A stretch of DNA of 5,653 nucleotides from Candidatus Epulonipiscium sp. (GCA_012841565.1 DUUM01000156.1:1-5653); one strand, 5' to 3'. Counted from the stretch's first letter, positions 1 to 5,653 are shown. Numbers and translations: made by a program. Notes: generated by a model not told the origin, from the letters alone.

Positions 1-2
1 AT

Positions 3-761
3 ACTTATTACAGTGAATTGAACATCGAGCCCATAGATCTAGAAGTGGAATTTATAGATGACTTATATAAAAGAAGGTTAGAGTTAGCGATTGATGAAAA
101 TGATAAGAATAATGTTAAAAAAAACAAACAATTTATATCAATGCTTAATGGAACATTAGTTTTACCAGCTACAGCATATGAAAAGCCACATATCTTAATC
201 TCAAATAATGCGGTCGATGATGATGCTTTGTTTGTCGGCACTATTATCCACGAATTGACACACATACATGATTATTATGATTTTGCCAAACACAATGGTA
301 TTGAAGATTTAAAAGCCATACAAGGGATGCCTAATTTTTCCGGCCTATATTTTTGGTCCGAATTTCATGCCCGTAGAACAGGATATTATTTTTATAGAAA
401 AATTTATAAATCGTTCGTTAATGACAGTTTAAGTACTGAGGATGAAATTAAACATATAAAAAAAACTGAATGCCCATTTCAGTTTGACTACCTAAAGAAT
501 GAATTAAGTAAAAATGAAAATAATCCAACACAATTTCTATACAGTATTATGCAATTTCTAGGTAGGTACTCGGTTTGGCAAGACCTATTTCCAGAAGTAT
601 TTAATAAGGGCACACTCCCAGGTGAGCTGGTAGCTAGCTTTGACAATAGGATTACTGATATTTATGATTTCCTATATAACAATTCAACTTTCGACGATAT
701 AAAAGATAAACTTAATGAGCTGAAAACTAAATTGGACTTATTTGTAAGTTTGGTAGAATGA
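3..761 (+). CDS. HExxH zinc-metallopeptidase-like protein, 5' end outside window
   Basis: Residues are numbered from the TTG codon at 18-20. The product carries H78-E-L-T-H82, a complete HExxH zinc-binding motif, inside a helix-like stretch (IIHELTHIHDYY). E115 in WSEFHARR, 32 residues after the second His, is a candidate third zinc ligand. This is the arrangement of gluzincin-type peptidases, and it loosely resembles the short peptidase domains of phage ImmA/IrrE-like proteins, although no helix-turn-helix is visible. There is no signal peptide or membrane segment in the visible part, so it is probably cytoplasmic. The C-terminal half (about 130-247) is mostly helical and charged, and I do not recognise it. 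The frame stays open upstream of the TTG to the window edge (codons for TYYSE), and no ribosome binding site precedes the TTG, so the true start is probably upstream. The substrate is unknown. I am fairly sure of the peptidase motif and unsure of the family. It ends with TGA, 102 nt before the next gene. Confidence 0.8.
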   Translation, partial: TYYSELNIEPIDLEVEFIDDLYKRRLELAIDENDKNNVKKNKQFISMLNGTLVLPATAYEKPHILISNNAVDDDALFVGTIIHELTHIHDYYDFAKHNGIEDLKAIQGMPNFSGLYFWSEFHARRTGYYFYRKIYKSFVNDSLSTEDEIKHIKKTECPFQFDYLKNELSKNENNPTQFLYSIMQFLGRYSVWQDLFPEVFNKGTLPGELVASFDNRITDIYDFLYNNSTFDDIKDKLNELKTKLDLFVSLVE

Positions 762-844
762 GAAATTGTTTCTATTGGGTTTTATTCACTGAACTATTTG
801 TCGTAAATTATAGAAAGACGATTGAATATAAAGTGAAATTAAGG

Positions 845-855
845 AAAAAGGAGGG
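845..855 (+). promoter_or_regulatory. Ribosome binding site serving two overlapping ATG codons
   Basis: An A-rich GGAGGG element sits 5 nt before an ATG at 860-862 and 9 nt before the ATG at 864-866. The first ATG opens only a 13-codon frame that stops with TAG at 899-901. The second opens the 178-residue membrane protein and has the more usual spacing, so it is taken as the gene start. Confidence 0.7.
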
Positions 856-863
856 TATAATGT

Positions 864-1400
864 ATGGAAAATACAACAAAGAGGATATTGACTTACTCTA
901 GCAATTTCGATAAAGAAATAAAAAATGATAAGTATATAGAGTTGGGGGAAGAGTATACGAAAGAATTGGCTAAAGAATCATTGGAGCATATAAGAATTAT
1001 TGATGCTACGTTAAAAACAAAAGCTAATAGCCATGCGGATGATGGTATCTATTACTTAAACATTGCATTGCCTATGTATATAGTTATTTTAACCGCAATA
1101 GCAACAATATATGGGGCAATAGCAGGGAGTCTGGGAACAAATATAGGTAGAATGATTTTAGGAGTAGGTATAATGGCTATTGTAGTGTTAGGAGTAGTAT
1201 CTTGGCTATGGTTTAGGAATAAAAAACGAGAGCGATTTTATAGTTTCTATAGCACTCTAACAGCGAATGAGATACAGCGAAGGGGCATCTTAGATTTACA
1301 AAAGGATATACCAAAAACAGAACAAGAAAAAGATACCCAGACAAATACAGATGAACAAGAAGAAGTTATAACATATCAAGTAAAAGTAAGAAGGATATAG
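864..1400 (+). CDS. Two-TM membrane protein of unknown function
   Basis: I do not recognise this 178-residue protein. Residues 1-60 are polar and likely helical. Two hydrophobic segments follow, at about 62-88 and 96-117, joined by a very short loop (SLGTNIG) that would face outside. The second segment is followed by NKKRER (119-124), which by the positive-inside rule keeps both termini in the cytoplasm. The tail (150-178) is rich in Glu, Gln, Thr and Lys. The architecture of a cytosolic helical part plus a 2TM hairpin is shared by many small membrane proteins, including SLATT-type effectors, but I see no motif that supports that assignment. The ATG at 864 was chosen because GGAGG at 850-854 lies 9 nt upstream. 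A second ATG at 860 in another frame shares the same ribosome binding site. It lies 53 nt before the zinc-ribbon gene with no terminator between, so the two are probably co-transcribed. Confidence 0.8.
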   Translation: MENTTKRILTYSSNFDKEIKNDKYIELGEEYTKELAKESLEHIRIIDATLKTKANSHADDGIYYLNIALPMYIVILTAIATIYGAIAGSLGTNIGRMILGVGIMAIVVLGVVSWLWFRNKKRERFYSFYSTLTANEIQRRGILDLQKDIPKTEQEKDTQTNTDEQEEVITYQVKVRRI

Positions 1401-1453
1401 TATGACTAATAAGAGATGTAGGGTAGAATTGGGGCAAAGGGGGAGATATAATC

Positions 1454-2215
1454 ATGGCATTAATTTCATGTCCAGAATGTTCGAAAGAAATATCGGATAG
1501 GGTGAAAAGTTGTCCACATTGTGGGTATCCGTTAATAGAAGAAAATACGAATGCACAAAAGGTTGAGTTAACATCTGTAAGCATGAAACTGGAAAAAGGT
1601 AAAAAGAAGAAAATTATTAAAGCAACAGTTAGTCTGGTTATGATCCTGGTAGTAGTTTTTGGAAGTGTTTTTTTATACAATAAGCAAAAAGCTGAAAAAT
1701 TGGCTATTGCGTACGCTGAAACCCTTGCAGTTTACGGAACAAATATTGAATTACTAATGTCGGAAATAATTTCAAGTGGCGCAGAGGCAGAAGGATTAAT
1801 TAACTTAACTTATAAAGTGTGGTATAACACTATTTATAAAAAAAGTGACCCGGAAACAGACAAATATACAAAAAAAGACGATACTCGAGAAAAAGATTTT
1901 GGGGATTGGGAAACCGACTTTAATAAGTCACTAGTAAGACTTTTTAGGAACCTTGATACAAAAGAAAAGATAGAAAATATTAATTTATCAGAGGACCGTA
2001 TTGAAGAAATAATGAGAGAACTTAAAAATCCACCGGTGGAATACAATAGATCATACGAAATATTACTAGAGTTATATAGTGCATATCAAGGTATATCTGA
2101 CTTAGCAATAAATCCAAGTGGAAACCTTCAATCATTTGGTGAGGATAAAAAAGAAAAAATAGGGAAGTTTGTAGAATTATATAATAAATTAGAAACTCAA
2201 CTACCAGAGTACTAA
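1454..2215 (+). CDS. Zinc-ribbon membrane protein with extracytoplasmic helical domain
   Basis: The 253-residue product starts with a zinc ribbon: C6-P-E-C9 and C20-P-H-C23, two CxxC knuckles 10 residues apart. A charged linker (KGKKKK, about 49-53) leads to one TM segment at about 54-75. By the positive-inside rule the ribbon is cytoplasmic and residues 76-253 lie outside. The outer part is mostly helical, with a conserved-looking core (KNPPVEY at 191-197, then LYSAYQGISDLAINPSG). I recall similar zinc-ribbon membrane proteins annotated without function in Firmicutes; this is memory, not a search. Zinc ribbons of this short type usually bind protein or nucleic acid rather than catalyse. The start is fixed by AAAGGGGGAG at 1436-1445, 8 nt before the ATG. 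It is probably co-transcribed with the two-TM gene upstream, and transcription ends at the hairpin 18 nt after the stop. Role unknown. Confidence 0.85.
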   Translation: MALISCPECSKEISDRVKSCPHCGYPLIEENTNAQKVELTSVSMKLEKGKKKKIIKATVSLVMILVVVFGSVFLYNKQKAEKLAIAYAETLAVYGTNIELLMSEIISSGAEAEGLINLTYKVWYNTIYKKSDPETDKYTKKDDTREKDFGDWETDFNKSLVRLFRNLDTKEKIENINLSEDRIEEIMRELKNPPVEYNRSYEILLELYSAYQGISDLAINPSGNLQSFGEDKKEKIGKFVELYNKLETQLPEY

Positions 2216-2232
2216 ATGAAGAACATGCAATC

Positions 2233-2258
2233 AGAAGTGTCTTATGGCACTTCTTTTT
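2233..2258 (+). terminator. Rho-independent terminator after zinc-ribbon gene
   Basis: AGAAGTGTC (2233-2241) pairs with GGCACTTCT (2246-2254) in a 9-bp stem with one T-G wobble and a TTAT loop. The T run 2254-2258 follows directly. It lies 18 nt after the TAA of the zinc-ribbon gene and separates it from the next, independently promoted gene. Confidence 0.85.
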
Positions 2259-2280
2259 CATTGGCTAAATAGAGAAGAAT

Positions 2281-2309
2281 TTGTTAAATCATGCTATTAT
2301 GGGTATAAT
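2281..2309 (+). promoter_or_regulatory. Sigma-A-type promoter for the stalk-domain gene
   Basis: TTGTTA at 2281-2286 matches four of six bases of the -35 consensus. TATAAT at 2304-2309 is a perfect -10 hexamer. The spacer is 17 nt. Transcription would start near 2316, leaving a short leader of about 30 nt with AAGGAGG at 2334-2340 ahead of the ATG at 2347. It sits between a terminator and a gene, which supports it as a real promoter. No operator-like repeat is visible around it. Confidence 0.75.
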
Positions 2310-2346
2310 ATAAGCAGCCAACAAACTAAAGATAAGGAGGATTTTC

Positions 2347-2937
2347 ATGTTGAAGAAAAACAAACAACTAATAACAGGATTCATCCTAGGAGCAATAATA
2401 TTTGGAACAATGCCAGTGCAAGCCAAGGTGCAAGAATACCTATTACAAAAATCTACCGCAAAGGTTATGGTAGATGGAAAAGAATTTGCCAATAAAGCGC
2501 TACCAGTACTCAGTTATAAGAATTCAAACTACATTCCAATGGCAACATTTAGGGAGATATGTAATACTATAGGTGTAGGGTTTGAATGGGTAGGAGAGAG
2601 TAGGGAAGTGCAGATAAGCACAGGTAAAAATGAAGTAGCGAAAGAGGAAAAGAAAAGTGAAATATCTTCCATTGAAAAAGATGGATATAAACTTATCGTT
2701 GTAGATGGGGTAGAGTATGTGGAGCCTAGATCAGTGTCTGAGAAGCACTTAGACCAAGGATACGACTTTGGTTTTGTATCAGATACAAAAGAGTTCTATT
2801 TTTATCATGCAAATGACAGAAGAAGCTTAAGTGATAAAAAAACACTATTAAATAATATTCCCCATAGCATATTTGAAGATAAGGGGCATATAGAATACGA
2901 TTACTTTAAACGTAATATATTACCATTAATTAAATAA
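2347..2937 (+). CDS. Secreted protein with copper-amine-oxidase-type stalk domain
   Basis: The 196-residue product has a Sec signal peptide: basic KKNK at 3-6, hydrophobic core about 8-22, probable cleavage after VQA (24-26). Residues 37-92 match the 'stalk' or copper amine oxidase N-terminal-like pattern of Firmicutes surface proteins: VMVDGKEF, then YIPMATFREICNTIG, then FEWVGESREVQIS. These domains act as exported binding or spacer modules; no catalytic residues are implied. After an acidic/Lys linker (94-110), residues 115-153 (LIVVDGVEYVEPRSVSEK ... DTKEFYFY) look like a second, degenerate copy of the same fold. No LPxTG or other anchor is visible, so it is probably released, or kept on the membrane by an uncleaved signal. 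AAGGAGG at 2334-2340, 6 nt before the ATG, fixes the start. It has its own promoter and ends 20 nt before the convergent tail operon's last stop codon. Its role in or beside a prophage is unknown. Confidence 0.85.
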   Translation: MLKKNKQLITGFILGAIIFGTMPVQAKVQEYLLQKSTAKVMVDGKEFANKALPVLSYKNSNYIPMATFREICNTIGVGFEWVGESREVQISTGKNEVAKEEKKSEISSIEKDGYKLIVVDGVEYVEPRSVSEKHLDQGYDFGFVSDTKEFYFYHANDRRSLSDKKTLLNNIPHSIFEDKGHIEYDYFKRNILPLIK

Positions 2938-2941
2938 AAAC

Positions 2942-2959
2942 AGGGGCTATTAAGCCCCT
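2942..2959. terminator. Bidirectional terminator between convergent genes
   Basis: AGGGGCT (2942-2948) pairs with AGCCCCT (2953-2959) in a perfect 7-bp GC-rich stem with an ATTA/TAAT loop. On the minus strand it is followed by TGTTTTTATTT, a good T tract for ending the tail operon. On the plus strand it follows the stalk-gene stop and has a weaker tail (TAAATTTCTTCT). The stem contains two bases of the minus-strand TAG stop (2958-2960). Confidence 0.85.
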
Positions 2960-3209
2960 AAATTTCTTCTATACCTTCGTTGGTGGAAAGCTTGGATATC
3001 AAATCACTAATTTCAGTTTCTTCTAGCACAACTAGATTATATTCATCAACCAGCCTTACGTTCTGTTCTTTTAATCTCATTTTCTGCATTTGCAAATCCC
3101 TTAGCTTCACCTCAAGATTATTCCTATCTAGCCTTGTTTCTGTATTTTCAGTTATAACAACCTTATTACCCTCAACTTTTACATCTTTGCTTAATATTGT
3201 TTTATTCAT
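2958..3209 (-). CDS. Small coiled-coil phage protein downstream of the tail gene
   Basis: This 83-residue product is not a recognised family. Residues 1-28 look like short beta strands (VKVEGNKVVITENTETRL). Residues about 30-74 form a long charged helix with regularly spaced Leu, Met, Val and Ile, consistent with a coiled coil (LEVKLRDLQMQKMRLKEQN and onward). It has no signal peptide or TM segment, so it is not a holin. Small proteins of this build are often found after tail-tip or fibre genes in Firmicutes prophages; that is general knowledge, and a structural or chaperone role here is inference. The ATG at 3209 was chosen because AAAGGAG (3224-3218) lies 8 nt upstream; an in-frame GTG at 3218 overlaps that site and is unlikely. 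It follows the Tal-like gene by 20 nt and is the last gene of the operon. Confidence 0.75.
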   Translation of the reverse strand: MNKTILSKDVKVEGNKVVITENTETRLDRNNLEVKLRDLQMQKMRLKEQNVRLVDEYNLVVLEETEISDLISKLSTNEGIEEI

Positions 3210-3217
3210 ATAAAACA

Positions 3218-3224
3218 CTCCTTT
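3218..3224 (-). promoter_or_regulatory. Ribosome binding site deciding the start of the small coiled-coil gene
   Basis: AAAGGAG on the minus strand lies 8 nt before the ATG at 3209-3207. The upstream in-frame GTG (3218-3216) uses the last G of this element, so ribosomes positioned here would favour the ATG. Confidence 0.75.
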
Positions 3225-3229
3225 ATAGT

Positions 3230-5215
3230 CTATAGCCCTATCACGTTTGCATTGCTAAAATCCCACGTACCGCGTGGGGAGGTTCGTCCCATTGATTCAC
3301 TTATCCTTAAAAATGTTCCGTTAAAACTACTAATATCCATATAGTCAACACCGTTATATATTTCGAATACTGTGCTGTTATTATGTGTTATATAAAAATC
3401 CCCATAACTATCAAAGGTAGCTTGTGAATTACGCCCACCATAAATAGAGGTAACCCCCCTCAAATCAATCCTATCAGCATTTATAGATATTCGCTCTGGG
3501 GACAGATTGATAGAAGATATAATATCTCCTTCCTTTACCCTTAAATCTATTGCTGTGTCCATAACACTTATTTTGCCATAACGGTTATACATATCATAAT
3601 CAAGACCATCTACATCTCCAACAAGCCCACCACTACCATCATAGCCACCAACAACAAGACTAATATTATCCGACTGAACTTTAATACTAGCAATTTCCGT
3701 ATTTATTCCACTTATGCTTATAGCTTGCAAGGATATTTCACTGGCATTTTGTTGGATTAATGTAGCCTGGGTTATAATACTGCCCTTGTTAGCAGTTACC
3801 TGGCTTGCATAAGATGAAAACACAGGATTGTCAATTAAGTTAAGCCCAGGAACAAATCCTTCATCAACCTTACCAATACTTATACTTCCAACCTTAATCC
3901 TATCAGCATTCAAATAGCCAGTAGTAATGTTTTCAGCTTTTAGATTCTTTACATTTATTATATTCGCATCTATGGTGCCAGCAGTGATTTTATCAGCGGT
4001 TAAACTACGAATTTTAACATCTCCAACCGTGCCATCTTCAAGCCAGTTCCCACTCATGTTTCCATTTCCATTGAACTTATTATCAATAAAGCCTGTGGTA
4101 TTAAAAGAAGCCTTTAATTGTTCAATTAATCTTTCTTCCGGATCCCCAATCTCAAGTTCACATTCCCAAGGTTTGAATAAATTATATTTGTGCCGAATAA
4201 TCCTAGGCCTAGGACTATCAGGAGCGATATCCGGGTCGATTATATCACTCATATCTCCTAGAGAAAAAACTTCATGTGAATATTCAGGGAGAGTTCTAAG
4301 GTCAACCATCTTCACTTTATATAAGTACCTAGGTCTACAAATTAACTTTAGCTCTGCTATTGCCTTTTCTTTCAACTCATCTTGGTCATAAATATCTTGG
4401 TTTTTATAAATCCCTACATATTCTCTAGAGGTGTAAGTGTTGTTGGTTATATACTTCTTACCACCATTTACGTTGGCGATATCCAAATCATCATGGCCAA
4501 AGGCATACATCTTAGTCACTAACTTATTAGATTGAGTTCTGGTAATGTGCTTTAAATTTTTTCTATATCTAACTTGAAAGCCAGTATAATTATTCCACTT
4601 GCCAGCATCCCTTAAATGTATAATCCGATTCACACTGTCCCAAACTAGATAACCGTCCCATATATTCTGTATCTGCTTGATAATAGACAGGCGACTAGCC
4701 TTTTCAACTTCTAAATCTCGGATGCCAGTTACATCAACAGTACCTAATGTCCAGCCAGAGCCTTGTAATACGGCATACAATGCGTGACCAGCTGTGCCAG
4801 TAGCATATCTGCCACCAGATAGGTTAGAACCACCACCAACAATAATAACAGCCAAGTCGGCAGCAGGTCGGGCAGTAGGGTCATTGGAGATACTAGGCTC
4901 TACATAACTAGTATCAAGTTCAGACCATCTTTCTACAGCCATAACCTTAGCCCACAATTTATTTTTATCATCCCTAACAGTATCTATAGCATCATCTTTT
5001 CTAAGGTTATAAACTCTACCATTAGCCCATATTTCACATTCGGGAGTTAATTCGTTAATTTTTTCAGAAGTAGCGGGGAGCAAGAATTCAAGAGTAGATT
5101 CACCATTAAGGCGGGTATCTACATGACAGTCTTTTAATCCGTCAGCTTTAGGCGATAAAAAAGCAGTGGGTTTCCCCGCTGTATCTGTAATTCGTATATT
5201 TTTAGGTATTTGCAT
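3230..5215 (-). CDS. Phage tail-associated (Tal-like) minor structural protein
   Basis: The 661-residue product follows Dit, where siphoviruses of Gram-positive hosts encode the tail-associated protein at the distal plug. Residues 1 to about 365 fit the prophage-tail / minor structural protein N-terminal fold, ending with a typical FSLGD (317-321) and RHKYN...CELEIGDP (341-359) region. Residues about 400-446 hold tandem short repeats seen in such proteins: ADKITAGTI (407), AENITTGYL (427), ADRIKVGSI (437), with a later ADRIDLRGV (580). Residues 450-661 are beta-rich with a Gly-rich patch (523-532) and end in GTWDFSNANVIGL, a tail-protein-like C-terminus. No M23, NlpC/P60, lysozyme or amidase motif is visible, so a structural, adsorption or fibre-mounting role is more likely than peptidoglycan cleavage. 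ATG 5215 lies 9 nt after AAGGAG (5230-5225); upstream TTG and GTG codons at 5224 and 5221 are too close to it. Confidence 0.88.
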   Translation of the reverse strand: MQIPKNIRITDTAGKPTAFLSPKADGLKDCHVDTRLNGESTLEFLLPATSEKINELTPECEIWANGRVYNLRKDDAIDTVRDDKNKLWAKVMAVERWSELDTSYVEPSISNDPTARPAADLAVIIVGGGSNLSGGRYATGTAGHALYAVLQGSGWTLGTVDVTGIRDLEVEKASRLSIIKQIQNIWDGYLVWDSVNRIIHLRDAGKWNNYTGFQVRYRKNLKHITRTQSNKLVTKMYAFGHDDLDIANVNGGKKYITNNTYTSREYVGIYKNQDIYDQDELKEKAIAELKLICRPRYLYKVKMVDLRTLPEYSHEVFSLGDMSDIIDPDIAPDSPRPRIIRHKYNLFKPWECELEIGDPEERLIEQLKASFNTTGFIDNKFNGNGNMSGNWLEDGTVGDVKIRSLTADKITAGTIDANIINVKNLKAENITTGYLNADRIKVGSISIGKVDEGFVPGLNLIDNPVFSSYASQVTANKGSIITQATLIQQNASEISLQAISISGINTEIASIKVQSDNISLVVGGYDGSGGLVGDVDGLDYDMYNRYGKISVMDTAIDLRVKEGDIISSINLSPERISINADRIDLRGVTSIYGGRNSQATFDSYGDFYITHNNSTVFEIYNGVDYMDISSFNGTFLRISESMGRTSPRGTWDFSNANVIGL

Positions 5216-5224
5216 AATCACCAA

Positions 5225-5230
5225 CTCCTT
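5225..5230 (-). promoter_or_regulatory. Ribosome binding site deciding the Tal-like start
   Basis: AAGGAG on the minus strand directly follows the Dit stop codon (TAA, 5233-5231). Three in-frame start codons follow: TTG with no gap, GTG after 3 nt, and ATG after 9 nt. Only the ATG has normal spacing. The closeness to the Dit stop suggests translational coupling. Confidence 0.8.
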
Positions 5231-5653
5231 TTAAATCCATTTATCTCTCCAACGAATAGAAGTAGTGCTTGTAGCTACAACATTAACTTCCCCTGAATAG
5301 AGTAGGGGGAAGGCACCATTGTAGCCACCTATAGCATTACTAGAGCCAATCTTAGCAGTTTCTCTATCAGTATCAATCGTGAGCCTTTGGTCACTAGAGA
5401 TAGTGCCAGTATAGGCCAACACCTGTCCACCTATGTTTAGCGATGGGTTAGTCACTGGACCAGCAATCTCAATCAGTAATCCAGTTTCAAAAGTACCATT
5501 ATTTATAAGCTTTCCACTACCAATAAGAGTTTTTTCAAAAGAGCCATTAATAAATGGGTCACTCATTTTAAAAGGCAATGTAAATTCAAACCAAGTAGGG
5601 TGGTTAGTAGGGTCAATTTTTCCAGAGTAGTTGACTAAGTAAGATTTTTCAAT
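5231..5653 (-). CDS. Distal tail protein (Dit / siphovirus tail component), C-terminal part
   Basis: Only the last 140 residues are in the window; the frame runs open to the right edge, so the start lies beyond it. The visible part matches the C-terminal domain of siphovirus Dit proteins (Sipho_tail family). It has WFEFTLPFKMSDPF near the start, then a beta segment IEIAGPVTNPSLNIGGQV, then YTGTISSDQRLTIDTD, then FPLLYSGEVNVVATST, and ends in IRWRDKWI. Dit assembles as a hexameric ring at the tail tip that joins the tail tube to the Tal or receptor-binding assembly. The next gene downstream, 15 nt away, is the Tal-like gene, as expected for this family. A TTG and an ATG inside the frame (5578 and 5566) are not starts, because the conserved pattern continues upstream of both. 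Confidence 0.88.
   Translation of the reverse strand: MEKSYLVNYSGKIDPTNHPTWFEFTLPFKMSDPFINGSFEKTLIGSGKLINNGTFETGLLIEIAGPVTNPSLNIGGQVLAYTGTISSDQRLTIDTDRETAKIGSSNAIGGYNGAFPLLYSGEVNVVATSTTSIRWRDKWI

Noticed and set aside
18..20. TTG as the start codon of the HExxH protein.
   Set aside because: No ribosome binding site lies in the 17 bases before it and the frame is open to the window edge, so the gene more likely begins outside the window.
785..832. Possible promoter before the two-TM gene: TTCACT (785-790) with TATAGA (809-814), or TATAAA at 827-832.
   Set aside because: The first pair matches only four of six bases at both hexamers with an 18-nt spacer. The second has no -35 at a usable distance. 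In such AT-rich sequence this is not enough.
856..861. TATAAT between ribosome binding site and ATG at 856-861, and again at 1447-1452 before the zinc-ribbon gene.
   Set aside because: Neither has a -35 hexamer 16-18 nt upstream, and transcription starting there would lack the ribosome binding site.
864..1400. Assignment of the two-TM protein as a SLATT-type or other defence effector.
   Set aside because: Only the general topology agrees. No nucleotidyltransferase, SLOG or other partner gene is nearby, and I see no family motif.
1402..1500. A 32-codon frame (MTNKRCRVELGQ...) with AAGGA 6 nt upstream of its ATG, between the two-TM gene and the zinc-ribbon gene.
   Set aside because: More than half of it lies out of frame within or across the start of the zinc-ribbon gene, which has a stronger ribbon-like protein and its own ribosome binding site. 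It shows no protein-like features and is best seen as chance.
1366..1680. Minus-strand frame of 104 codons with hydrophobic stretches.
   Set aside because: It lies antisense over the zinc-ribbon gene and the end of the two-TM gene, has no ribosome binding site that stands out, and its hydrophobicity mirrors the plus-strand TM and Lys-rich codons.
3927..4391. Plus-strand frame of 154 codons inside the Tal-like gene.
   Set aside because: It is antisense to a well-supported tail gene, low in complexity (Ser, Phe, Leu rich) and lacks a convincing start signal.

Overview
The window looks like the end of a prophage in a low-GC Gram-positive (Firmicutes) genome, possibly a clostridial or bacillar one. 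The reasons are AT-rich coding sequence, strong AAGGAGG-type ribosome binding sites before nearly every gene, sigma-A-like promoter hexamers and short hairpin terminators followed by T runs. I cannot name the genus from this sequence.

Layout. Minus strand, right side (5653 down to 2958): a compact siphovirus tail-tip operon. In transcription order it holds the C-terminal part of a distal tail protein (Dit, cut by the window edge), a 661-residue tail-associated (Tal-like, prophage tail / minor structural) protein, and an 83-residue probable coiled-coil protein. Spacing is 15 and 20 nt, and the operon ends in a hairpin at 2942-2959. Plus strand, left side (3 to 2937): four genes pointing towards the tail operon. 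They encode an HExxH zinc-peptidase-like protein (5' end outside the window), a two-TM membrane protein, a zinc-ribbon protein with one TM segment and an extracytoplasmic domain, and a secreted protein with a copper-amine-oxidase-type 'stalk' domain. The last has its own promoter (2281-2309) and follows a clear terminator (2233-2258). It converges on the tail operon, and both appear to use the 2942-2959 hairpin.

How it fits together. The minus-strand genes build the tip of a long non-contractile tail: Dit forms the hub ring and the Tal-like protein the distal plug or fibre. No holin or endolysin follows them before the terminator. The plus-strand genes resemble accessory cargo: opposite orientation, independent signals, and three of four products membrane-bound or exported. 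A link to lysogenic conversion, superinfection exclusion or defence is possible by position only. No gene here has a recognisable defence, toxin or resistance domain, and I see no RNA genes, insertion sequences, CRISPR arrays or attachment sites. No stretch over about 130 bases lacks a gene.
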